NCBI RefSeq assembly: GCF_003732705.1 | Contig: NZ_MOBR01000001.1 | Coordinates: 62,001 to 126,000, forward strand | DNA: 64,000 nt | Origin: Pseudomonas frederiksbergensis | Lineage (GTDB): Bacteria; Pseudomonadota; Gammaproteobacteria; Pseudomonadales; Pseudomonadaceae | Reading direction: 5' to 3' | In this document: positions 1 to 7,649 of the stretch, in pieces | Numbering within the stretch: position 1 is the stretch's first letter | Layout of the letters: the number at the start of each line of letters is the position of its first letter | Program-made: the position numbers and the translations under genes | Notes under the pieces: generated by a model | Seen by the model: the letters and a program-made list of their open reading frames with translations, nothing else | What the model was told of the DNA's origin: nothing | Database searches by the model: none

Positions 1-537
1 GCCTTTTCCGTCGCGGTATCCCATTCCTAGATAATATTGGGCGAATGCGTATCCTTTTTCTGCTGATTTTTCCAGCCACATGTCATCGCCAGTAAGGCGG
101 AACATCAAGTACATCGCCTCTGCATTGCCTTTGACTGCTTCCGCGCCAGCACTGTCCAAAGCCAACTTTCTCCACTCGCTCGGTTCTTTTCGGCCTTGAG
201 GACAATTGCCCATAGTGACGCAAAGGTCATTCGTATCCCCCGCAAGCCTTATCATTGAGTAGGTATCGCCCTGAAGTGCCGATGCTTCATAGGCGCTCAA
301 AGCTTCAGACGTCATATATCTATTGTTTTTGCGTATTGCTTCGCCGAGATAATATTGGGCTTCGTGATCGCCAGCATCTGCAGAGATTTTAAGTAACGGT
401 GTTGCGGAAATCGCTTTGAATTGATTGTAAAGTACGATGCCTTGCGTTTTTGCGGTTTGTTGCTCAGCAGTAAGCTCAGCGCCAAAACATGAAAGAGGGG
501 CAATCATAAGAAGGACGCATAAATAATACACTCTCAT
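1..537 (-). CDS. Sel1-repeat secreted protein, partial (copy 4 of array)
   Basis: Open from an ATG at 537 for 179 codons to the window edge, so the C-terminus is missing. The N-terminus (MRVYYLCVLLMIAPLSCFGA) is a typical Sec signal peptide. The mature part has Sel1/TPR-like helical repeats (DAGDHEAQYYLGEAIRK, SALQGDTYSMIRLA, EKGYAFAQYYLG) and is clearly paralogous to the next three genes upstream. It keeps the C-x5-C pair (CVTMGNC) found in all copies, which suits an oxidising compartment. It is the most distal visible gene of a minus-strand operon that starts with vgrG. By position it is probably a periplasmic immunity or immunity-like protein; this role is inferred from context only. Confidence 0.75.
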   Translation of the reverse strand, partial: MRVYYLCVLLMIAPLSCFGAELTAEQQTAKTQGIVLYNQFKAISATPLLKISADAGDHEAQYYLGEAIRKNNRYMTSEALSAYEASALQGDTYSMIRLAGDTNDLCVTMGNCPQGRKEPSEWRKLALDSAGAEAVKGNAEAMYLMFRLTGDDMWLEKSAEKGYAFAQYYLGMGYRDGKG

Positions 538-549
538 AGTGTCAGTTTT

Positions 550-1506
550 TCATAGCTTATCAGGGAAGAAAGAAAGTGGCGGGTGGCTAGATTTCCAACC
601 CTCTGAAAAGCGTTTGGCTTCGTTTATTTGCTCAGGTGACATTTTTTTTGCAATATCCGGTAGCACATCCTCTACATCTCGTCGTACATTACCACCCCCG
701 TCAAGTTCGAAAAGGAGAGAAAGTAGAGCATAAGATTTAACAAGGTCAGGTTTGAATCCGTAGTTGGAAGGGTTTTCTCCTAAGTAAGAGCCATAACCAA
801 ATACTCCCTCTACATACCCTGAAGCAGCTGCTTTTTCGTTCCAGTTTCGGAAGCTTTCAAGATCCTTTTTTTCTATTGAGACTGCAGCGAACCCCATCAT
901 GCCAGGAGGATAGCCACCTTCTGCAGAAGCTTTCATCCAGCGCTCTATGGCATCTAATCGATTTGAGGGGAGTAGGGAAAACCCGCCTCCTTCTTGATAT
1001 TTTGTAGCTAAACGAAATTGCGCGAGAGAAAAGCCACTGGCTGCAGATTTTTCTAACCATTTATCATCGCCGGATATTTCATACAATAAATACATTGACT
1101 CGGAGTTTCCGCGCTCTGCGTCTAGATCAGCAGATTTTTTGGCTATATCCATCCACTCTTGTGCCGATTTTTTTCCTTTTGGACAATTATTCATTTCGGT
1201 ACATGGGTCATCTGTCGATCGTCCAAGCCTTATCATTGAATAAATATTGCCTAGCGCTGCAGAGTCCTCATACGCCTTTTGCGCTTCAACATTCATATAG
1301 CGATTGTTTTTTCTTATGGCCTCACCCAAGTAATACATGGCTTCACCATCTCCTCCTTCAGCTGCAAGCTTTAGGTATGGAATTGCAGAAATGGCTTTAT
1401 ATTGATTGTAGAGAGTTATTCCTTTGGTCTTTGCTAATTTTTGTTCTGTATTAAGTTCAGCGTACGCATTATTTGTAATTGCCGTGAGCAGCAATGCGCA
1501 TATCAT
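550..1506 (-). CDS. Sel1-repeat secreted protein (copy 3)
   Basis: A 318-residue protein read from the internal ATG at 1506. The open frame reaches back to 1578, but the signal peptide (MICALLLTAITNNAYA) begins here and this start lies just after the stop of the preceding paralogue. Sel1-type repeats follow (EGGDGEAMYYLGEAIRK, ALGNIYSMIRLG, ASGFSLAQFRLA), then the C-x5-C pair CTEMNNC, then a family C-terminal signature (KSYALLSLLFELDGGGNVRR, SHPPLSFFPDKL). Sel1 solenoids bind proteins, and some known T6SS immunity proteins are of this class. A role as immunity to the upstream effector, or as an orphan defence against related effectors, is inferred. Confidence 0.8.
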   Translation of the reverse strand: MICALLLTAITNNAYAELNTEQKLAKTKGITLYNQYKAISAIPYLKLAAEGGDGEAMYYLGEAIRKNNRYMNVEAQKAYEDSAALGNIYSMIRLGRSTDDPCTEMNNCPKGKKSAQEWMDIAKKSADLDAERGNSESMYLLYEISGDDKWLEKSAASGFSLAQFRLATKYQEGGGFSLLPSNRLDAIERWMKASAEGGYPPGMMGFAAVSIEKKDLESFRNWNEKAAASGYVEGVFGYGSYLGENPSNYGFKPDLVKSYALLSLLFELDGGGNVRRDVEDVLPDIAKKMSPEQINEAKRFSEGWKSSHPPLSFFPDKL

Positions 1507-1523
1507 TATTCTTTTAATTGAAA

Positions 1524-2498
1524 TCAATGGCTCAATTTTTCCGGAAAAAACGACAAAGGTGGATGTGTGAGTTTCCATTTTTTCGCAAACTCGTTCGCTT
1601 GTGAAATTTGCTCAGGCGTCATTTTTGCCTCTATCTCCGGTAGCTTAACTTCAAGGTAATCCCGAACACTGCCGCCACCATCAAGCTCCTTCAGAAGCGA
1701 AACGAGTGCATAGCCTTTTACCAAATCCAAGGGGTAACCGACCTTATCGGGCGTATGAGTCAGATAGGCGCCGTAGGTACTTACAGCATTCTGCTCACCT
1801 GTTTTTGCTGCTTCCTCCAGCCAATGACGAACACCCTCCATGTCGCCTTCTTTATACAAGACTGCTACGTAAGCCATCATCGCTTTAGGGTAGCCCCTTT
1901 CAGAAGAAGCTTTTAACCACATGGCAATGGATTCGGACCGTTTCCAAGGCAGCAGGAATTTGCCATTCCCTTCTTGTTCACCGACTGCCATCCAGTACTG
2001 TGCGATAGCGTGACCGGCATTTGCCGACTTCTCTAGCCAGTCTTGATCTATCGTGAGTTGATACATGATGAACATGGCTTCTGCGTCGCCTTGCTCAGCT
2101 TTAGGCTTCGCCAAATTTTGGGCGAGATTTAACCAGTCGATTGGTCGTTTTAGCGTTGGATCGCAATCGTTCGAAAACTGACAGAGATTTTTTTCGCTTC
2201 GTCCTAACTGGATCATCGCGTAAAGATTGCCTTGGTTCGCTGAGGCTTCGTACCACTTACGAGCCTCAGCATTCATATAGTGATTTTTCTTTCGTAATGA
2301 TTCGCCAAGAAAATATTGTGCTTCATCATCCCCCGTCGTAGCAGAAATAGTGAGAAGGGGAACTGCGGAGGTGGCTTTCAGTTGATTATAGAAAACCAGC
2401 CCCGCCTGTTTTGCTACTTGCGGACTGGCAGATAAGTCTGCATGCACACTAGTCGAGATGGTTGTGATTAAGAGCGCACGTGCCAAAAGATAGTGCAC
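1524..2498 (-). CDS. Sel1-repeat secreted protein (copy 2)
   Basis: A 324-residue protein that starts at a GTG only 5 bp after the stop of copy 1, with no strong Shine-Dalgarno, so translational coupling is likely. Signal peptide MHYLLARALLITTISTSVHA. Repeats resemble the other copies (TTGDDEAQYFLGESLRK, NQGNLYAMIQLG, NAGHAIAQYWMAVG). The cysteine pair is CQFSNDC. The C-terminal block DLVKGYALVSLLKELDGGG and the ending SFFPEKLSH nearly match copy 1, so copies 1 and 2 are the closest pair and look like a recent duplication. Function is inferred from operon position. Confidence 0.8.
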   Translation of the reverse strand: MHYLLARALLITTISTSVHADLSASPQVAKQAGLVFYNQLKATSAVPLLTISATTGDDEAQYFLGESLRKKNHYMNAEARKWYEASANQGNLYAMIQLGRSEKNLCQFSNDCDPTLKRPIDWLNLAQNLAKPKAEQGDAEAMFIMYQLTIDQDWLEKSANAGHAIAQYWMAVGEQEGNGKFLLPWKRSESIAMWLKASSERGYPKAMMAYVAVLYKEGDMEGVRHWLEEAAKTGEQNAVSTYGAYLTHTPDKVGYPLDLVKGYALVSLLKELDGGGSVRDYLEVKLPEIEAKMTPEQISQANEFAKKWKLTHPPLSFFPEKLSH

Positions 2499-2503
2499 TG
2501 AGT

Positions 2504-3478
2504 TTAGTGACTTAGTCTGTCAGGAAAAAAAGATAGTGGTGGATGAGTAAGCTTCCACTTTTGAGCGAACAGTTGGGCCTCCACTATTTGTTCTGGTGTC
2601 ATCTTTGCAGCAATTTTTGGAAGCTTGCTTTCGACCCGTGCCTGTAATCCACCGCCGCCATCGAGCTCTTTAAGTGAGTATACGAGTGCGTAACCTTTAA
2701 TGATGTCGAGTGGAAAGCCATATGTATCTGGTTCATGAGCCAGGTCGGATCCATAACCATAAACTGTAGATGCGTAACCTGCTAAAGCAGCTTGTTCATT
2801 CCAATGGCGAAATCCATCCAGATCCCCCTTTTCATACAAGATCGCCGCGTACTCCATCATTGATTTTGGATAACCGCCTTCAGCAGAAGCTTTAAACCAT
2901 TTCGCAACTGCTTCTGAGCGTTTCCATGGTAGAAACACTCCATCGCCTTGTTTATAGCCTACAGCCAGCCAGTACTGCGCAATCGCATGCCCGGCTGAAG
3001 CTGATTTTTCGAGCCAGCTATCATCTAGTGTGAGCTCGTACATGATGAACATCGCTTCAGCATCCCCTAGGTCTGCTTTTGGTTTTGCGAGATCTCGGGC
3101 TTGGTTCAACCACTCAGCAGCCTTTTTTTCATTCGCTGGGCAATCATTCTTTAAATCGCAAATATCGTTTTTGCTGCGCCCGAGTTGAATCATTGCGTAC
3201 AAATCATTTTGAGCTGCGGCGGCCTCATACCAGTGTCTGGCTTCGGAGTTCATATAATGATTTTTAGCTCTTAGCGACTCTGCTAGAAAATATTGCGCCT
3301 CAGGATCGCCCGCTTCTGCAGCGACAGTCAGGAATGGGGTAGCGGATACAGCTTTAAGCTGATTGAAAAGCACTATACCACGATCTTTTGCCAGCTTTTG
3401 CTCTGAAGTCAGCTGAGCCCATGCATTGCTAGCGCCCAGTAGTAAGATGAAAGCGGCTAAAAATACTCTCGGTGACAT
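2504..3478 (-). CDS. Sel1-repeat secreted protein (copy 1, next to effector)
   Basis: A 324-residue protein. The start at 3478 is chosen because it has a good GAAGGG ribosome site and begins a clean signal peptide (MSPRVFLAAFILLLGASNAWA); the open frame continues uselessly to 3595 inside the effector gene. At least three Sel1-like repeats can be read (EAGDPEAQYFLAESLRA, AQNDLYAMIQLG, SAGHAIAQYWLAVG). The conserved pair is CDLKNDC. It lies 19 bp after the effector stop, the usual place for a cognate immunity gene, so it is the best immunity candidate of the four. Periplasmic export would place the effector's target in the periplasm or inner membrane. Confidence 0.82.
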   Translation of the reverse strand: MSPRVFLAAFILLLGASNAWAQLTSEQKLAKDRGIVLFNQLKAVSATPFLTVAAEAGDPEAQYFLAESLRAKNHYMNSEARHWYEAAAAQNDLYAMIQLGRSKNDICDLKNDCPANEKKAAEWLNQARDLAKPKADLGDAEAMFIMYELTLDDSWLEKSASAGHAIAQYWLAVGYKQGDGVFLPWKRSEAVAKWFKASAEGGYPKSMMEYAAILYEKGDLDGFRHWNEQAALAGYASTVYGYGSDLAHEPDTYGFPLDIIKGYALVYSLKELDGGGGLQARVESKLPKIAAKMTPEQIVEAQLFAQKWKLTHPPLSFFPDRLSH

Positions 3479-3497
3479 GCTTTTCCCTTCTCTAGGC

Positions 3498-6400
3498 TTA
3501 ATTAGCAGGACCAATATAGGTTGTCTTGCCTGATGGAATGTAAGTGCGACCAAAATATTGACTACGCTGGCAAAGGGCGTCTCTATTTGCGCCAAGTGTT
3601 TTTACGTGAGATTTGTAGTCCGCTCGCATATCATCCCCATCACGTTCAGTTAGACGAAGAACAGCCTCTGCCATGAAGTTGTCCAGCGCTAAACGACTTT
3701 CGCAATATTGCTGCCCAGCTTCTGCTGGTTTTACGCCAAAGCGATTCATGCATGCGCAAATATCTTCGAATTGACTTCGGGCTTTATCAATCGAGTTTTG
3801 CTTGTTAGCTCGATTTATAATCCAGCCGAGTATGCGCTCGATCGCTTTTTGCTGAAGTAGGTGTGATTGATCTTCGTTGTATTTGCGTGTTGCCTCTTTG
3901 CTTGAAGTGTCCGCTGTACTAGTTGTAATCGTGACGGTGAACTCTTCAGGGGGACTTATCAATGTAAACAATAAAGGTCCCAGTGCTCCCGGAATAGCAT
4001 TCACACACCATTCCTCAAGCTCCGCCTGATTTTCATAATTGATAATGGTATCCGCAATCGGCCCACCTTTGCCCGCAGCGGTCAACGATTCATAGATCGA
4101 CATCACAGTATCAATCCCCAACAAATACACCATCCCAACATCAAACCCACAAACAGCCAAGGTGTTGAGGTTCGACATCAAGGTAAATGCCTTGTCATCA
4201 ACCGTGATAAACGGATTCTGTTTGTTCTTATAGAGCTCTCGACGGAACAAGTTAATCAACTCCGTCACCGCGTCGTAACCCACTTCAAATTTGAAAGCCC
4301 CACCCACGCCAGGTCCGGCTATCAACGAAGCTTTCAGTACCAGGATCAAACGTCCGTCATACAGCGAAATACTGGCTTCACCTTTAGCGCCGAATCCCGC
4401 CGCCACGCTGAACTCTGCTGAAAGGCGAGCGAGGCTGAACCATTCGTTGACCTTCATTGAGTCTTTGGGCCCCGCTGTAGGTGCCCGTTGCAACATGGCG
4501 ACTTCTGAGGGAGGGGCCCAGTTCAGGGCGCCGGTGATCATGATGCCGGATTGCAGACCGGCGAATAGATTGAACGCGGCTTTGCCGCCGTTCTGCACTT
4601 GCAGCTTTGCAGGGACTGCTTTCGTTTGACCGCTGGTTTCGGTGTGGACGAAGTCGCGCTTGTCGCCGGTACGAACGACAGGTTCGGGCGGCGCCAGGTG
4701 GAATCCGGCGTTGCCGACGTCGAGCGCAATTTCCGTGGAAAGCAGCAGTGAGGCGCCGGCATAGCCCCAGGCTTTGGCGCCGAGGTACAACGAAAATCGG
4801 CCGAGATTCATCGTCTGCTGGACGTTACGTCCGTCCAGATAAGTGAATTTGATTTCCTTGGCTTTGCTGCGTTCCGGCAGGTCGACTTTGAACAGTTCGA
4901 CTTCACCTTGGGCAAGGTCCACCGCAAAGGACGCGTTGGCCGAGGCCTTGAAGCCTTCCGCTACGGTGAAAGCAGGGCCTTCAACCTTCACTGAGCCGTG
5001 AAGGATATTCGAAGAAGACGCGGTCAAGCAGCGAACCAATTGTGCTTGCGGGCTGACATCGAATATGCGGAAGGTCTTGCGCACGTTGTCTTTGAACAGC
5101 ACTTGTTGCAGGCGGGTTCCCCATTCTTTGCGGCTGCCGGCACTGTCCAGAGAGGTGACTTTGTAGTTCTTTTTTTGCAGGAAGCCGTGAAACAGCTCGA
5201 TGTCGAACCATCCTTCAGCAGTAAACCAGTCACTTTCCTGGTCTTTGATCCGCAGCGCACCTTCGTTCACAAGCCATTGGCCAAACAGGTTCAGTTCACT
5301 GTCTTTCGCTGCTTTGCCATCACTATTGCCAGGGCGCTTGGTCAGGTCCTTGACCTTGGCACCGACTTTTTTCCAGTCCTCACCCAAGGTTTTTTTCAAT
5401 CTTGGAAGCGTGAGCATGCTGAGGTAAGTCAACGGCTTCTTGGGATCGTCCAGCATGCTCATTTCGTGGAGCGGAAAGCCATTCTTGACCAGGCGATCTT
5501 CAGGCTTGGGCTGGAACTGTTCGGGCTCCCACAACAGGTATCGGCGAACGGTCGCGGTTTCCATATTCTTCTCGGCCTGCAGCCGCAACTTGTCTTTGTC
5601 GACCTGCAAGCGATCCCATTCGGTCCGCTCCGCGGAAACTAAATTCGCCGGAGCCTTGGCTTGCCGACCGCTTGCTTCGATCCAGCCTTTGTATTTTTTG
5701 CTGAGACGTTCGTTGACTTCTGTCTGCTTTTTTTCAAGCGCCAAGTATTGCTTGAACAGATCTACGCCGCCCTCGACCGAAGCACCTGCCGCGGGAATCA
5801 GAGCGAATTCGGGTAAGGCGATGCCGTACTGAGCCACATCCTTAATGGAGTCAAGGTACGCGACGTATGTGGCCTTTCTTTTTAAGCGCTGTGTTTCCTG
5901 ATCGCGCATGTAAGTACAAAGGGGAAGTTTGTTATTCAGGCCACAGGTCGCGATCTCGTCTAATCGCTTTTTGTCTTCAGCCAGCAACGGTGCCAGTTCA
6001 GCCGAGCCCAATGTTGCCAGGTCTTTTTCTTTAAGCAGTTCCTCTCGCGCTTTCAGGTATTTATGAACACCTTCTCGCGCAGCAAGGGCCTTGGGGGAAT
6101 ACAGGCTGCCACTTTCATAGGCATAACCCTTTTTCTTGGCGATGGTGACTGCAGCGCTCTTCAGTTTTTGCCATTCCCCATAAACCCCGTGAACTCGCTT
6201 TGCATCTTCTTGCGCCGCCATCCATTCGGACTTTTTGATTTCGTCCTGTTGGAGGCGCGTCAGAGGCGTTGCAGGGGCTGAAACGGGTTGGGTTGCGGCT
6301 TTTCTCTGTTCTTGAGCTGCCAGCAGCGTAGCGTCGAGATTGCTGATAGTCGGGTACTGAGTTTCGATCTCGAGCATGCGGGTCTGCTGCTCGCCCTCGA

Positions 6401-6749
6401 GAAAGTTGCCTAGCTTGGGTTCGAGGAAGTACTCCAGCAAGCCTGAGTCGTAGAGGCCTTTTTTGCGTTCCTCGGCAGATTTACTGGTACTTACTTTTTG
6501 ATCCAGATCGTTGGCTGATTCTTTAAGTGCAGAGCTTGTGCGTTCCGGCAGCAGCCAGAATGATTCGTTCTCTGTGTCATAAATCGCGCTGCCGTAGGTC
6601 GTCGAGCACGGCGTTTTTACTTTGTCATGGGACCCAGGAGTGTCCTCCGGTGCCTCGGGCTGGTCGCCGATATCCCGACAAACTTTTTCGGCTTCTGGCT
6701 GGGTAATGGGCGTTTCAGCCTTGGGTGCTGCGCTGTTACTGGATTCCAT
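3498..6749 (-). CDS. Putative T6SS effector, large, unrecognised toxin domain
   Basis: About 1083 residues from the ATG at 6749, which has GGAAG at good spacing; an ATG four codons upstream is possible. It directly follows the DUF4123 chaperone and vgrG and precedes exported Sel1 proteins, the standard cargo position. The N-terminal 600 residues are charged and helical with long Lys/Glu-rich, coiled-coil-like segments. Residues roughly 600-850 look beta-rich with amphipathic stretches. The region after about 800 has hydrophobic Gly/Ala/Leu segments (LILVLKASLIAGPGVGG, CGFDVGMVYLLGIDTV, AIPGALGPLLFTLI) that could insert in membrane. No Rhs repeats, PAAR motif, lipase GxSxG, peptidase or nuclease motif was seen. 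A pore-forming VasX-like or BTH_I2691-like effector is possible but not shown. Confidence 0.7.
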   Translation of the reverse strand: MESSNSAAPKAETPITQPEAEKVCRDIGDQPEAPEDTPGSHDKVKTPCSTTYGSAIYDTENESFWLLPERTSSALKESANDLDQKVSTSKSAEERKKGLYDSGLLEYFLEPKLGNFLEGEQQTRMLEIETQYPTISNLDATLLAAQEQRKAATQPVSAPATPLTRLQQDEIKKSEWMAAQEDAKRVHGVYGEWQKLKSAAVTIAKKKGYAYESGSLYSPKALAAREGVHKYLKAREELLKEKDLATLGSAELAPLLAEDKKRLDEIATCGLNNKLPLCTYMRDQETQRLKRKATYVAYLDSIKDVAQYGIALPEFALIPAAGASVEGGVDLFKQYLALEKKQTEVNERLSKKYKGWIEASGRQAKAPANLVSAERTEWDRLQVDKDKLRLQAEKNMETATVRRYLLWEPEQFQPKPEDRLVKNGFPLHEMSMLDDPKKPLTYLSMLTLPRLKKTLGEDWKKVGAKVKDLTKRPGNSDGKAAKDSELNLFGQWLVNEGALRIKDQESDWFTAEGWFDIELFHGFLQKKNYKVTSLDSAGSRKEWGTRLQQVLFKDNVRKTFRIFDVSPQAQLVRCLTASSSNILHGSVKVEGPAFTVAEGFKASANASFAVDLAQGEVELFKVDLPERSKAKEIKFTYLDGRNVQQTMNLGRFSLYLGAKAWGYAGASLLLSTEIALDVGNAGFHLAPPEPVVRTGDKRDFVHTETSGQTKAVPAKLQVQNGGKAAFNLFAGLQSGIMITGALNWAPPSEVAMLQRAPTAGPKDSMKVNEWFSLARLSAEFSVAAGFGAKGEASISLYDGRLILVLKASLIAGPGVGGAFKFEVGYDAVTELINLFRRELYKNKQNPFITVDDKAFTLMSNLNTLAVCGFDVGMVYLLGIDTVMSIYESLTAAGKGGPIADTIINYENQAELEEWCVNAIPGALGPLLFTLISPPEEFTVTITTSTADTSSKEATRKYNEDQSHLLQQKAIERILGWIINRANKQNSIDKARSQFEDICACMNRFGVKPAEAGQQYCESRLALDNFMAEAVLRLTERDGDDMRADYKSHVKTLGANRDALCQRSQYFGRTYIPSGKTTYIGPAN

Positions 6750-6785
6750 AAATGCTTCCATTCATTCGTTACGCGGACGGGTTCA

Positions 6786-7649
6786 TCAGGCGGCGCTGGT
6801 GGCGAGTTGCTTCAGCTGTTCAACCTTGATGAACGACTCTTCCCTGGATTGCAGGATGGCCATGGCTTGGGCCTGTGTTTCGAGCAGCGGGCCGTTGGCG
6901 ATGTGGGCCAGTTTGAGCAGGTGGCGGCCTTCATAGATGTTGTGGTTGACCAGCGCATCGAGGTTTTCTGCGATGTTAGGCAGTTCTTCGTCGGTAGGCT
7001 CGCCGAAGGCGGTGTATTGCTCGTCGACCCAGTAAACCCAACCCAATCGCCCTTGGACCTTTGGTGCGTCGTCCGGGATGCTGAACGCTGAGACGTCACC
7101 CAACCATTCGAGTTCCGAGACTGGGCGCCAGCTCAGCCATTTTCCGTTGCTAGCGCCGAAGTGGGCCGGGGCAGGGGAGTAGACGTTTTGCCAAGGGCCG
7201 AAGAGCTGATGCGAGGTCTCGCTTGCGGTGTAGGCCAATGCCACCCACAGGCTAGGTTTGTGATAGCTCAGCAAGCTTTGGCCGCCGGAACCGTCATTGG
7301 CGCGCAACAACCAGCGGGCATGGGCCAGCGCTTTGGCTGGATCGTCAGTGGTCAGGGCGATGCCGGAATAGTTTTCTTCACACAGCTTCGCGGCTTCGGC
7401 TGCGAGGCGGCTGCCCCAAGGCGCGGTGAGCCACAGGGGACCGTCAGCGGCGATCTCAGAGAAGTCGGTGCCGATGAACAAGCCTTGGGAGACCATCGGC
7501 TCGCCGACGCGGTAGAGGCGGCTCATGGCCTCAGGCTGTCGGGTGCGGTCGATGATGAAGCACAGCGTCTGGCTCGATGCTTCTCTCGGCAGTTGTTCGA
7601 ACGAATAACGAGGTTCGGCGAGGAGGGCGTTCAACGCTTTTACATGCAT
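6786..7649 (-). CDS. DUF4123 T6SS effector chaperone (Tap/TEC family)
   Basis: A 287-residue cytoplasmic adaptor of the DUF4123 family, which binds a specific effector and loads it on the tip of the cognate VgrG. Family features visible are the N-terminal 'YAVID'-type strand region (TLCFIIDRTRQPEAMSRLYR), the APWGSRLAAEA block after the first third, and the FGPWQNVYSP and WVYWVDEQYTAF segments. The ATG at 7649 is preferred over an in-frame TTG at 7655; the gene overlaps the end of vgrG by about 10 bp, so the two are translationally coupled. Its position between vgrG and the large gene assigns that gene as the likely cargo. Confidence 0.85.
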   Translation of the reverse strand: MHVKALNALLAEPRYSFEQLPREASSQTLCFIIDRTRQPEAMSRLYRVGEPMVSQGLFIGTDFSEIAADGPLWLTAPWGSRLAAEAAKLCEENYSGIALTTDDPAKALAHARWLLRANDGSGGQSLLSYHKPSLWVALAYTASETSHQLFGPWQNVYSPAPAHFGASNGKWLSWRPVSELEWLGDVSAFSIPDDAPKVQGRLGWVYWVDEQYTAFGEPTDEELPNIAENLDALVNHNIYEGRHLLKLAHIANGPLLETQAQAMAILQSREESFIKVEQLKQLATSAA

